From Chamaea fasciata (taxonomy: Eukaryota; Chordata; Aves; Passeriformes; Sylviidae), in contig JARCOQ010000006.1 of NCBI GenBank assembly GCA_029207755.1, positions 21,426,890 to 21,490,889 of the forward strand: 64,000 nucleotides of DNA, written 5' to 3'. Of the stretch, positions 50,883 through 63,899 are shown piece by piece (the stretch's first letter is position 1; the number at the start of each line of letters is the position of its first letter). The notes under the pieces are model-generated. The model ran no database searches. It was not told the DNA's origin and saw only the letters and a program-made list of their open reading frames with translations. Position numbers and translations under genes: made by a program.

Positions 50883-51388
50883 CATTGTGAGTTGACCCTT
50901 AGCTAGGCACCCACACTGCTGCTCACTCAACCACTGCAACCCCAGTGGGATGGGGACAAAACAAGAAGACTAATCACAAGAAAAGTCAAGTTGAGACAAA
51001 AACAGATTAATAAAAGAAAGAAAGGGCAACAAACAAGTGATGCAAAGGCAAGCACTCACCACCAGATTGATACTCTGCCAATCTCTGAAAAAGGATCATC
51101 TTGGAAGCCAAAACTCCTCTCTCCTTATTCCTCTTTCCATTCTTATTGCTAAGCATGACATTACAGGATGTGGTACATGCCTTCATCCAGCCAGTCACCT
51201 GTCCCAGCTGTGTGTGCTCCGAGCTTCTTGCCCATCCTCAGTCTACTCACAGTGGGGGAAGTAGGGTGCAGAATGGGAAAATGACACACATTAGTGTTAT
51301 CAACATTGTTTAGCCACAAGCCCAAAGCACAGCATCATATGGGGCTGCTGTGAAGATGATTAACTCCACTCCAGCCACAGCTAGTACA
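50883..51388 (-). mobile_element. Solo LTR of an avian ERVL-like endogenous retrovirus
   Basis: Read on the minus strand, the element begins at 51388 with TGTACTAGCTGTGGCTGGAG and continues 'GTTAATCATCTTCACAGCAG', then 'TGTTGATAACACTAATGTG', following the order of a common avian ERVL LTR as I remember it ('TGTGCTGGTTTTGGCTGGGATAGAGTTAATTTTCTTC' in spirit). A weakened TATA/CRE region lies near 51142-51165 (minus: GTCATGCTTAGCAATAAG). The 3' part contains GTCCCCATCCCACTGGGG and ends at about 50883 in a decayed ...GGGTCAACTCACAATG. Flanks TAAAG (50878-50882) and TAGAG (51389-51393) agree at 4 of 5, fitting the 5-bp duplication of ERVL. No internal viral genes are present, so this is a solo LTR. 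Class is inferred from memory of the family. Confidence 0.83.
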
Positions 51389-54300
51389 TAGAGTATCTCT
51401 CTGCATTTTACATTTAAAAAAAATGTTTCACTGTAAAAAATAACATCTGCATGAATTACTGTGTAAGAACTACTCATAAATACAGTGACAAACAGCTTCT
51501 ATGGTAAAGTATTTTTACTTTCTCTGATAAACTACTTCCTTTGAAAACAAGATTTTTCTGAGCCTTCTGAACCTTTTTACAGAAAAACTACCATTTTCTT
51601 GACTTATTTTGCTCAGAAATAGAATAGAATGGGTGGAACTTTTGGGTTTTTGTATCAAACGTACTCTATAGGCGAGTCTAAGCAGTGGCTGAGAAAACTG
51701 CTGTCAAATGGAAAACAAGAATGTAGGAGAAGTTATATTAAGAAATATTCATGATATGTAAATGAAATATGTAGTCCTTCCATGTCAGTTGTTTGAAGTG
51801 AAGAATATATTATTATATATTATTATATTATAAATATATATATATGTCATATATATTAAAACATCACTGTCACTGTCAGTGGCATCGCAGCCCATGCTTC
51901 TGCAGAGTCTTTAGGTTTAGCTGGTTCTGTCAGACACCAGAGAGCTTTGCAGTTCATGTGTACATATTTACTTGGCAACCTCATGTTAGGGTAATGTATA
52001 AAAGATGGTTTCCATGAACAGCCAAGGAACAAAGTCGCTGTTGTTTCCCCCAGCATGCTCCATCATGTAAGTATAAACCCATGCAAAAAAGAATTTCTTT
52101 TGTGTGTGAAAGAGATAGGATGTTGTTGACACAGGAGAAATGGATGAAAGGTAGAGAAGAAACTTACGAGGATATCATCTGTTACTGTTTTAGCATAAGA
52201 ATCAATTTAGGGTATTCTCAGTAGTTATAGCTCCTTCTCTGGGAACATAAAGAAGGGTTGTGTTTTGGTTTTGCTTTTGGTTTTTTATTTATTTATTTTT
52301 ATTTTTCCCTGACCATTCTTCTTCTTCTAAAACCTTTTTTAAAATAGGTGAAACAGTTGATGGGAGATGAGTACTCTGAATCCACCTCTATTTCTCATCA
52401 CCACATTTTTTTAAAGTTCCATGTTAACTTTTTTAATCAACCTGGATAAAAATCTTTGTCCATTATTCCAATTTTTCAAATATATATTTAAGGCCTATTT
52501 CTGGGACATATAGAATATCTGAATAGCAGTCTGTGTCTTTATAACAATACAATATAAAACGAGGGAGAAACTGTAACATATCTTCCAATTTAGAAAAGCA
52601 ATATTAAAATTAATTCTGCTTTTATTAATATTTGCAATTTAATCTTTCATAGTTATTAAATGTAGTATTATTCAGGGTAGATAGGACACATAAAGGAAAT
52701 TAGGAAATACAAAAAGTATCGGCGATGAAAAGTATTTCAATATTTAGGCCTCTTTTCATGTATGTGAATACAGAAGAATATTGTGGACATAGAGGAAAAT
52801 ACCTATTTTGGTATCATAAAGGAAAGAAAAAGAGAAAAAAAATGAGTCTCCAGAAAAGTGAAGAGAAAAGAAAAGGAAGAGAAATTATATAAAGTAATAG
52901 CTGAGAGGACTAAGATTGATATAAAAATTCACTCCTTAAGAAACAAGCAGCTTAAAAGCAGATGCTAATGCAAACTGAAAAATGAAATGAGATACTAAAT
53001 TTACATTGGATAATGTCTCAAACACTGAATAGTCCTATTGAAGACCACATGACTAGCTCAAAAATAAAGTGCTATGCAGCATGATCTACAGGGTAGTGAT
53101 AAATTGCACATAAAAGACAGCACAGAAAAACTTGGTGCATTTTAAAGGTCAGCTTTCAGCACTATTCTCTACAAAGCCCTTACTAAAATTCAGAAACATT
53201 TGCAGAGAAAGCTGTGTTATTTGCAGCAGGCCTAGGAAGAAATTCACACCAATCTTACATTTTATTCACAAAATATTTAGGAACCGAGGAATATCTACTA
53301 AAGCTGGTTATCTGACATAGTGTTGCATATAGTCCACAGTAATACAGTACTGCAGCTGAATCTCAAATCCTTTTCCAAAATGCTTTGTGAAAATTATAAA
53401 CTCTGAAGATAAATTATCTTTTGAGTCCTAAAACATGTACTCCTTTCACAGTAATTTTTGCAAATATATTAACTGAAATTGTCTTTCACATGTTTTGAAT
53501 TAGAATGCCATAAGTGATGAGTTATAATGGTGTCTTAGCCACATGCTGATCAAAACATTTTCTTCTGTTCTTTCCAAATCATCCCCTGATTAAGAGCAGA
53601 CATTTATATTATTTTTGTTATAATGTAATACTTTATTTCTTAGGCAAATAATATTTGATTTCACTTATTTCTATATAGTATTCTTGCATGTTTGCAGGAT
53701 GCCACACATTTTTGCACCATCAACAGATTCATCATCACATTCCTGCTTTTAATACAAATGCCATAATAATGGAAAAATTTATTCTCCACAGACACAAAAA
53801 ATTATGGTGAATATTACACCATACTTATTACTATTCATTTGCAATTCACTTTGGATTTTTTTGATCAAAAACATATAAAATCTGAAAAATCATAATTCAC
53901 TAAAGTTCATGTAGTTATACAATGTTTAGTTAAATGATGCTTTGTTACTCTCAGTTTAAATAACTTTAAAAAAAGTATTTCTGCTACATTTCTTTGGGGA
54001 CTGTCTTGTCACATTTTCAAACTCATTTTGAAGGTTTCAGTAATATTTTGCACCATTATAAAATTGGATGAGTGCTTAAATGTTTCACATTAGTCTTTAA
54101 ATATTCCGAAAGATTATTTTCTAATGAAGTAATGTTAAAACAAAAATGAAGAAAAATGGAAATAGCTAGGCTCTCCTAAATTACTGATAAATTCAAAAGA
54201 AACAAAAATACTTCTAATTAATATTCAACTACTATTTAAGAAAAAAGCCAAATTACTGTATAGCTAGTCTCTAAGGAGCAGCCTAGTTTTGCATCATTGC

Positions 54301-54579
54301 AGCTCTTTCACAAAAAGAAATGAAGTCAGTCTTTGTTGTTAACTTAGACAGCTTCTTCCCTCAACTTATTTAAATAAATTAATATGCACAAAGAGAAAGA
54401 TAATTAAGATAAACCACCCTAAAGTTAATAACACCATCCAGATGTTTAAAACTTTCGATTACCTTTGAAACAAACAATTTAATTGATCAGATCCTTTAGA
54501 ACCTCTCTAATTAAAAGACTTTCATCAAACCTTACATATGCCCATTAATACTCACAGCAGCAAAGGAACCTGGTAAATA
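51389..54579. other. AT-rich non-coding DNA, no gene recognised
   Basis: About 3.2 kb. It includes a TA-rich low-complexity tract at 51811-51858 and a TTTA-rich run near 52285-52306. Open frames are at most 66 codons with no recognisable motif. Confidence 0.65.
51811..51858. repeat. TA-rich low-complexity tract
   Basis: Almost pure A/T with TATTATA and ATATAT words. Simple sequence that could extrude as cruciform DNA; nothing else can be said. Confidence 0.85.
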
Positions 54580-54960
54580 TCACAGAATCCCAGAATCACA
54601 GAAAGAGTCAGGTTGGAGGACACCACAGTGGGTCATCTGGCCCAGGCTCCCTGCTCAAGCAGGGTCATCCTAGAGCACAGGGCACAGGATTATGTCCAGA
54701 TCGTTCTTGAATATCTCCAGTGAGGGAGACTCCACACCCTCTCTGGTCAATCTATTCCAGTGCTTGGTCACCTGCACATTTAGGTAGCACTTCCTGTGCA
54801 TCAATTTCTGACCCTTTCCTCTTGTCCTATTGTTTTAGCTCCACTGAGCAGAGCCCGGCTCCATGCTTTTGACACCTTCCCTTCAAATACTGGCAGGCAT
54901 TGAGGAAGTTCCCTCTCTCATACCTTCCTGAGACTGATCAGGCCCAATTTTAATCTTTAA
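54580..54960 (-). mobile_element. CR1 LINE 3' end, minus strand
   Basis: The left edge TCACAGAATCCCAGAATCACA (54580-54600) is the reverse complement of CR1 terminal octamers, so the element's 3' end is on the left. Moving right, in family order, are 'gtcatctggcccagg', 'ctgctcaagcagggtcatcctagagca', 'tcttgaatatctccag...gagactccac' and 'cctcttgtcctat', which are reverse complements of the CR1 3' UTR and of the ORF2 end. It is 5'-truncated at about 54960. Better preserved than the 34050 and 47110 copies and of a different subfamily from those at 12-13 kb. Confidence 0.93.
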
Positions 54961-56219
54961 GGTTGTATTTTTCTTTTGAAATGCCTTGTTATACTTTTTT
55001 CCTTTTCAACTCTGTTGGAAACATGGTTCAAAAAACTACTGCAAAATTGAAGTACTGAATTTCTCTTTATAACAACAGATATGATAAAAGTGCCAAAATC
55101 AGAAATACACCACATTTTTCTGTAAACATCCAGTGTCAGTGTGATTGTGTTTTGTCTGACAGAAAGAAAGGCAGCTCAGATCTCATGTAAGTTTCACTTT
55201 CCCAAATATCCCATGCTGAGCATCACTTCATTCAGTGCAAGCACTGTTCCCTTAAATCAGTATTGCATCTCTTGTTGACTTCTTGCTTCAGTTCATGCCT
55301 GTTGTGTTTCACCCTGACAACATTTACTACTATGAAGTGCCTTGCTTGAACATGCTGTAGTTCATAAGAATTTGTCATCTGTCAGAGGACCTAAAATATA
55401 TCCATGTCAGTAGAAGAAGTTTTACTGAAGGCAAGGAACACTCATTTCTCTGGATCTCCTACATGTGCTCCTGTTATTACACATCAGGAGGTTCTTGGCT
55501 GCCAGGACAAGATGCTGCCTTATGCCCAGCTTATGCCATCTACCAGCAACCCTAAGTTCTTCTCAGCAGAGATGCTCCCCTTCCAGTCAGGGAGTAGTCT
55601 GTGTCATTATTAGAGATGTTTCAGTACTGTGACCTTATGCAGACCTCTAGTTCTTCCTGTTTGTTTCCCAGGTATGAGAGAGTGAGGAAAATGATTATTG
55701 GCTCAAAACAATAGAAGTAAGGGTGAGGGGTGGTGGGGAAGGCAGCGTAAGTTCTGTGAAAAGTGGGAGGTGCCCTACACCCCACCCCCCGGAGCCTCCA
55801 GTCCAGCCCAGAATGTCTGCCAGTCACCTGGAGCCCCACCTGCAGGAGAGGGCCTGCAACACCAAAGCAGATAGAAGCAGTTGCATGAAGACACGTGGTC
55901 GTGGCCCGTTGTTTTGGATTTTATAGGAGCTGAGAACATGCTGGATTTCAAACAGTAAATAATAACTTTTGTCTGTAACTGCTGTAGTCAGTGCCAGGAA
56001 CCCCACCCTGTGCCATATGACTGTCATGGTTGAGCACTTGCACACTGCCTTCATTTGTTTCCAGCCCTCTCCAGGCACCTGTTCTCCAGGCCTGCACCTC
56101 ACTTGCTCCCTACCACTATCAGGCATCAGATGAAAGCAAAAGTTTGAAGCTTTTTTTGTGGGGGGGAGTAGCTGAAAGTTGTCATTCAAAACTAGGATTT
56201 TTGAGAAGTAAAAGCTTGC

Positions 56220-56254
56220 GATATCTTCCCTTCTGCAGCAGTAGGGAAGATATC
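56220..56254. repeat. Hairpin with 12-bp perfect stem
   Basis: Arms GATATCTTCCCT (56220-56231) and AGGGAAGATATC (56243-56254) pair perfectly around an 11-nt loop TCTGCAGCAGT. Pairing stops at the stem base, so it is not a microRNA-length precursor. Confidence 0.85.
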
Positions 56255-56727
56255 CCCTTACCCCCAAGTTTCCTAGAAGAGCCATTCCCATCTGCCTTGT
56301 CCTTATACAGTTTATCTTGATATATGATTCCTTTTTTAGGTGAAATTTTTCTTTTGCCCAGGTTTTAGGGTCTAAATACAGATTCTCTGATCTTTGCTTC
56401 TCTTAACTTGAAAGGAAACCTACTGGGTGACAAAAACATTCACTGTAAAGCAGAATACAGTCCATTCGTGGCTAACGTAGCCCCGGCAGGATCTTCACCA
56501 CCAGAAATCTCACTGCACATTGTTTTGATGTGGCTTTCACTGCAAACTGATATTTTCTATGAATATAAACGGGTTTTTTCTAATTGAATTAAGAGGTATA
56601 CATAATAAAAATACAATTATGTAAATTCTGTAGAAAATCAACATTTAAAAGACAGTGAAAAATGAAACTTAAGCTACATAGCAGTTTTACCAAGGGAAAA
56701 ACAAAGTGACAGAGGTTCTTCCCAAAA

Positions 56728-56745
56728 CATTGCAACGTTGCAATG
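56728..56745. repeat. Perfect 18-bp palindrome
   Basis: CATTGCAACGTTGCAATG is its own reverse complement. The half-site ATTGCAAC resembles C/EBP (TTGCAA-type) and RFX (GTTGC-type) half-sites. Binding is inferred only from the word. Confidence 0.85.
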
Positions 56746-59700
56746 CTTGGAGACTTTCGCCAAAGAATCCCTAAACCTGTCCGGTTACATCTGTTCCATC
56801 AAAATCTGAAATAGATTGAAGGGTTGTGGGGGAATCAGGAAGGAGGCCTGAGTGAAGCATAAATTGCAAATTCCTTTCTAAGCAGGAGGATCTGATTCCA
56901 TTAAGTAATGACACATTTTTACATACCGTCAGTGACCTGAAATGTGAGGTAGTACTTCATTTTGGGAAATGCACTTCAGAGAAACATGTGCAATTACAGG
57001 CAAGCAAAACAACATCAACAACCATAAAACTGGGCAAAACAAAGGGTCTCAATGGAAAAGTTGAACACTCCACCAGAAAGAACTTAAAATAGTAAGAAAC
57101 CACTGAAGAACACATACGCCTAACCAGAGTCTGAAAAAAAAATGTAAGTTAATGAAGATACAAATTTTCACAATCTCACTAGGAAAAAAAATAAATTAGC
57201 CACTGTCATAAGAAGTAATGCTTGAAATATTATAGCACGGACAAAAATATTAGGTAATGTAATTCCAGAGAAAAGTGACTGTAGAGATTTAATTCAAAAT
57301 TAAATACCTAAGCTAAGAATCTGTCAGCCAATGCACCTTCAGAGGTATTCAGAAATACTTTGTTAAATCATGCATATTCTTTAAGATGGATGAATTTGAG
57401 ACTTTGGTCTCGAAACTATGTTAGTCACACTAGGAAACTTGATTTTTGAGGAATTCAACACAGATAGTGAGAAAACAAGACGCTAAATAAATAACTTAAA
57501 TAGTTGGGATGAGTCTGTGATAAGAAAGTGGTAAACGGATTTGAGAAAATTAAGAAAAATTAAGAAAAATAATGTGTGTTCACATTTCTTTTCAGTAATG
57601 ATCGATAGGCCTGATATGAAAACGCATTAAATAGATCAGGTAATATATCCCATATCTGATGATAGCTGTAAGCTTTGGATCCTAAAAAATTATTAGGATG
57701 AAAGTTAAATTAAAGTCATGGAAGTGTCATTTCAACTAATTTAAGGTCATTCCCTGAAATGATCTGCAGGGGATAAAAATATGTAAAGTTTCATTAAATA
57801 GTATTCAGAACCTCATTAATAAAATAGTAAAACATGGCATAATGGTAAAAAATACATATTTTGGCACAAAAACGAAACTTAAAAGTAAAATAATATGTTG
57901 CAGTAAGCTATTCTCTTTCAAGAGTATTCCTCAGGAAATAGCTTTACGGTATTATGTTGCCACAGCACTTTTCAAAGAAAATATTTATTTAAAATCTAGT
58001 GGAAAAAATACCCTTTATACTCTACTGTCAGAAAGTATTGAAGTTGTTGAGTACATATATGAAACATTTGAGAAATAATAATCTTGATAAACACTTTTCT
58101 TACGAGATCTCAGTGGAACTAATTTTCAATAGTAAATTTACTAAAATTAACTTTTCTATAAGTATTAAACCAAATATTTATTTTAACGCATTCTATGATA
58201 TTTTAATGACAAAGTCAGAAGTGCTCAGTCATGAGCACCCAGCATGAATTCTGGGTATTATTCCCTTTTTAATTTATGGCCTTGTAATAATGACTGGTGT
58301 AGAAAAGCACATGATCCATTTATTATACGAAATACTTCACTGCAGAGCAAGAAACAATGTCATAAGAGGAAATTAAAAAAATGCAATAAGAGTAGCAAGT
58401 CAGAGAGGCTAGAATTGCAGTTTTACTTTTCAGTGTTCTCAATATAAGTAGACGGATTTTCAAAGCAGTTTATTTCCAATGTCTTGAAGCAAGATTTTAT
58501 GAGAAATCAAGCTTTTTAAACCACATGTAACAGTGAGAATACATTTATTTCAGAAGACTATGGAATCATAGTACTAACTACCTTTTAAGGAGACTTTCCT
58601 TTAATGTTCTTTAATCAAATCACTATTAAGTAATAAAATTATTTTCAACATTGTACTGAAATGTGTGTGCAGCTGAGTTGAAATCAAAAAGCTTCACAGA
58701 AGTTCATGAGTTTGTAACCAAAAATGTCGAGAAACAGATATTTAAATGGATCTGATTTTAATTTGGACTCACAGAGAAACTTTCAGTTTAGGTAAGCACA
58801 AAATCAAAGATAGAAGTCATGAAGTGTAAGGTCTGGGATAATTTGTACTCAAAATATTTCATAAAGTTAAATCAGTGAAACAAAATAATAATATATATAT
58901 CTTCAAGAACAATGGGGCTTTTCCTTGTGAGGGATTCTTACAAGATAATGGCTCAGTCAGTCTTTCATGAGGTTACAACTACCCTTTCAAACAGAAATGG
59001 AACATAGGCCTAATCAGATTGAATGTAGATTAAAGTTATTTCTCTCTTCTTTTTCAAAATATGTATTTTCTAATGTCTATAGACAGGAAGAAAAAAAAAT
59101 TCAAATCACACAAATGAGGGAAAGGTTCATCTATTTAATCATCTAAATTCAATGTTTGTCTAAATTTGCTATATTTTCCTGTGCTTTGTTGAAATACCAT
59201 TGGCATAGAAAAGGAAAAAAAGGAAATACCCATTTAGCTTTAAATCTGTTTTCTCCATAGTTGGACTATCAGATACCTAATGCATCTATTTTTAATGGGT
59301 TTTAATCTTCCTATAGGAGAAAAAGTGTCTCTAAAAAGAGATACTAGCAAACTACTTTCCTGTAGCAACTCATTCTGCTACATGTCTGAGAATTAAGGTA
59401 TACAAATTAAAAAGTAATCAGAATTGTATTGCAAGTAGAAATCAGGGTCTCATAAACTAGAAGAAATGTACCAAAAAAAAAAAAAAAAGCTGAAAGTTAC
59501 AGAGAAAAATAAGAAAAGGCAAACAAAATGATTTGTCATCCCTGTACTTTTATCAGTCTATCAGAACTAAGTATTTAAAATAGCAATTTTTTAAAAATGC
59601 AAAAAGGCAGGGTTTATATTATTGCTGCATGTTTATTAAATTATTTTTAATAATTTAATTTTTTTTTAAACCTTCATGTTAGTAAAAATTGGGAAAGTGC

Positions 59701-62700
59701 CTTGGGACTTCTTCATTCAAGTATGTAGTAGATAGAATTGTGGCATTTTCCTACCATAAGTGTTCCCAAATTCATATTCTATGCTGGAAACTGTTGACTC
59801 AGGCATGATTTACCACTCTCTTTATCATATTTATAGAGCAAGATATATAGAACCTACTCTGTGTTGCTACGCCAGTATTTCTTTTATTGATACCTGATGG
59901 AAATTGAGGCATGATCACGTATGACCTGCAGGATTTACTCTAAAGCATAACATGACAGTTGATATCAGGAAATAAAGACGATATATATAAGGCTGCACAG
60001 TGTATTTCCTAACAACTGGGTAGGAACACACTGGACCCTTTCAATCCTATCTGGATTTTATCAATGTTTCTCAGTACTTCGTAGTCATGGGGCTTTTTGA
60101 ATAAAGCTACCAAAGTGCTTGAGTGCTAATACATGTAGAATATCTGACCTCAAAATCTGGCCTGTTTTTGAACCCATGAGACATTTATAAATAGATAAAA
60201 TATTATAAGTTATATAATGTGCATAACCTCCTAATGTTTTCACTATTGTTGTATGAATATGCTCAGTATTTTCCAACAGGGCCAAGAATTTAGTTTTACA
60301 TGAAAGCATATTTATTCCTCTTGCAGATATTGGCACACAATAGCTTTACTCAGCATATCTGGGAACTACTGAAAGAACTTCATCCTACCAAGCATGTATT
60401 CACATCCTTAATACTCACTTGATGTTTAAGCCCCTACTGAATTCAGATAGGCTAACTGTAAATATAGCTAAGTGCTGGAATTAAAATATGACACCATATA
60501 ATTTTTAAAAAGCCCTAAATATGTGATTCATATTTTTCATATGTTCCACCTTTTGTGTTTCTAGAAAACAGGAAGTGATTTTATAATCTGTTATGTACAA
60601 CTGATTGACTGCTTTCCTTGTTTAATTGTGCATATATCCAGCTGTTTGTGTCCATTCATTCAGTGAGTTCTGCACTAGAGGCACCTGACCAAGTAATAAA
60701 CTTTTGTTGTTAATGTGGCAGACAAGGAACCACCATCAACACATCATGTACTACCAGAGATCCAGCACACATATATTTACAGCACAATAGTTATACTGTG
60801 TGCACATATTGACAATCAGAAAATAGTTCAAATAATTGCAATGTAGGGACCATTTTGCATTGTATCTGCATCAGAACTATCTTGTTGTCTTCTTTTTTAA
60901 AAATCTGGTATTATAACTCATCATTAAGCTGAAAAATTCTTACTGTCTCAAGTTATATTTTAAAATGTCTAAAAAGGGTTTCTTTAATCCATTCTTATGT
61001 CTGCATACAATTAAAAAAATAATTTTCATCCTAGTTCCACCCTCAAAGCAATAACTGCCATTTGATTTCAAATGTATATTTCACAAAAACATCAAAAGGC
61101 ACTTCTTGCATTGTTATTCTCCAAAAGTAAGGGAAGCTTTGGAAGGTGCCTCTAAGAAAAAAAATACTCTTTCCTCTTTTTTTATACAGTTTAACCCTAT
61201 TAAATAAATACTCTGAGGGTGACTTACTTTTATTCATGTTAGAATAAATCTAGTGTCACTTCAATTAAGTTGAATTGAATTAAACTAAATTTTTAAAGGG
61301 GTAAAAAGTATGTTTTCATTTCTAGCATATTTAAAATAACAGTAGGTTTTTGTCTCCTATCTGTTGAAGGTTTTCAATGAAATTATGTTTAAAACAGGTT
61401 GTCTCTATCAGCTTTAGTGTAGTTGTAAACCTAACTGAGTTAAGTATGGGATTAAACATGAAGTGAAAATAAGGATGTTAATACGTGCTTTGTAGGACAG
61501 AATTCAGATGGGGAATTAATAAGTTCACGTGTAATTAAGCACTTTTTCCTTTTAAACAAGTAGGAAGTATCAATAAACACATCCATGCAGAATTATCTAG
61601 CCAAACCTGAAACTTTCAATTTTGACCTTACAGTAAGGTCATTTCATTTGACAAAGCTAGAGATTTCAAAGGACCAAAGCCTTTTTTGTGTGTGTGTTTA
61701 ACATACATGACCTTTTCACAAGACTCTACAGAGACATCACTATAATTCCCTAAAAGTTTTTATGACTCCTCAGGGCACAAGGGTGACTGGTAAATCTTAA
61801 ATTCTGAAATATTACAATTAAAATACATATTGAAAATACCCTAAAATTAAAAAGACAAAATTTAGTTTTGGGAAAGAATAGATTATTTGAGCCATGTCAT
61901 CCTTTTTCAGACAGCAGATACCTAAGAAAGAAATTGCAGTGATAGGAGATAAATTGTCTATTGTTCCTTCTTTGTAGTAAGACAGAAGAACTTCAGAAAT
62001 AAAATTCCTGAAATATAGCACAAAACTTTGTCATTGTATCCATCAGAGGAAAATTAATTCCCTAGAGGAGTCTGCCAAGCTTCTTAACAAAAATATCCAT
62101 ACAATTTATGCTTCAATCACAGCCAAATTCTTTCAATCACATGAAGACTAACTGGAACATCAGCAGCCTCTCCAGTGGGCTATTCCAATTTCATTACTTT
62201 TATGCCAGTAGATGACAGGTTGTTGTTGAAATTGATCTCTTTTATAAGGTTCATAACATACTCTTCAAATTACTGTGCATCTTCAGATTTTCTTCTTTTC
62301 TCAAAGGTCTTAAGAAAGGTTAATAACATCAACAATATAGTCTTGGTTAAAGTAGCACTACTTAAAAGGATAGCTTTCTCTGAATTTAGTTCATGTCTTA
62401 TACTATCAACTGGCAAGGTCAGATTCTGTCATCCTTGCTTTTCTGCTTATTTACCTACATGAGCAGTGATTCCAATTATTTTTTAGAAACAACTCAAAAA
62501 ACAAGGTATTCCTTAGCTGTAAATAAGCCTGGAAAAAGTCAGAACAGCTGCCTATCTAAATGGTCAGAACTTCTTAAGATCTATCTGGTGCTATCCTTGG
62601 ACTTCTGCTGGTCTTTCAATTTCAGCTGATGATTAGTCCTTCAGCTAATAGACTTTAAATCTAATAGGGATTTTTCTACACTATAGCTGCAATCACTACA

Positions 62701-63863
62701 GATGCACTTCAAGCATTTTAAAGTTCTCTAAAAATACACATGCATATACTTTCAAATGAAACCTGTTGGTTTATAAAACTTCATTTAATATCTACACAGG
62801 TAGAGTGAATGGAATTTTTTAAAATGCAGTAAAGTTTCTGAAAAGCAGAATTCCCATGAATACTGTCTGGAAGAAAGCTAGTAGTCAAATCCATTAGAAT
62901 TCTTTTAAAGCTGCTTCAAACATTGCCAATTTTTAGCATTTGTGCTGGATTTTTTTCATTACTGGTGTTGGCCTAGGGTGTGTGTTTCGGGAAAGCTTCA
63001 GCAGAAATTCTTCAACTATCTCTGACATGTGAGTTGAGGAAAAAGGCATCATTTGGCCAATGTAATAAAGCTGGCAAACTTTTTCTCGTAAAACTTCAAT
63101 GCCTCCAATCTTTGGACCAGAAGCCAACTTTTGGAATGGTATTTTCTGTATTATCTTTCTTCTTTTGTCTTCATGAATTTGACCACGCCATGGCCAAATT
63201 ATAACAACCCAAACCACTGAAGACTGCACAGTCCAAGCTACTCACAGGTTACAGCACTTACTAAAATGTCATTCACTAAACTGTAGCTCTACTTTCTTCA
63301 AAAAGCCATTGGAGATGCTCCAGCCCTAAACTGAATGGACTAAAAATCTAAATTTGTTTAAGAGGACTTTAAATGCCCTGGCTTGGAAAAGGGCACAAGG
63401 TTTGAGTCTGACGCCTAATTAGCTTCTCTTCTTAATGATGCAAAATAAATTTCATAGTGATACAGAGGAGTCAGACAGACATGAAGACAAAATTTTGGAG
63501 TTTATCCACTAAGAGAGAATGTGAGAATGAGAAACAAAATCTGTTAAAGCAAGAAGATACGATTAGGGAAACAAAGGGGGACATGTTGGACAAGAAAAAA
63601 TAATTCTGAGCTTCTGCGACAAAGAACACAAGCTGAGAAAAGCACTAAGTCCAGACACAGATCAGCACAAAACATGTTCTAAGAATGGCTGGGAAAAGGG
63701 AGAGGAACTATGAATATACTAAAAACACATTTATGATAACATCTGAATTTTTGACTAAGATGTAGAAAGTAATCTTGTGTTAGTTCATATATTATGTAGG
63801 GATCTGAACAATTGCTGTGAAAGCCACAAATTTATCTTTATCATTCTAATCTATGATTTTTTT

Positions 63864-63866
<3 letters not shown>

Positions 63867-63897
<31 letters not shown>
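63867..63897 (+). promoter_or_regulatory. Possible 3' splice site (polypyrimidine tract and AG)
   Basis: Twenty-nine consecutive T followed directly by AG (63896-63897). This has the shape of a strong acceptor for an exon starting at 63898. The alternative is a reverse-strand poly(A) tail of a minus-strand retrocopy; the T run alone cannot tell these apart. Confidence 0.35.

Positions 63898-63899
<2 letters not shown>

Larger units (their letters stand above)
54961..63866. other. Non-coding DNA, with a GC-richer patch and perfect inverted repeats
   Basis: No gene recognised in about 8.9 kb. The segment at roughly 55400-56320 is clearly richer in G and C than its surroundings but poor in CpG, so it is not a typical CpG-island promoter. 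It has a 155-codon minus frame (55824-56291) and overlapping plus frames, with no family resemblance. A 12-bp perfect hairpin lies at 56220-56254 and an 18-bp perfect palindrome at 56728-56745. An A16 run lies at 59472-59487. A minus-strand 98-codon frame at 62933-63229 is discussed under findings. Confidence 0.6.

Noticed and set aside
55824..56291. 155-codon minus-strand frame in the GC-richer patch
   Set aside because: GC-richer sequence has fewer stops, other frames there are open too, and no domain is visible.
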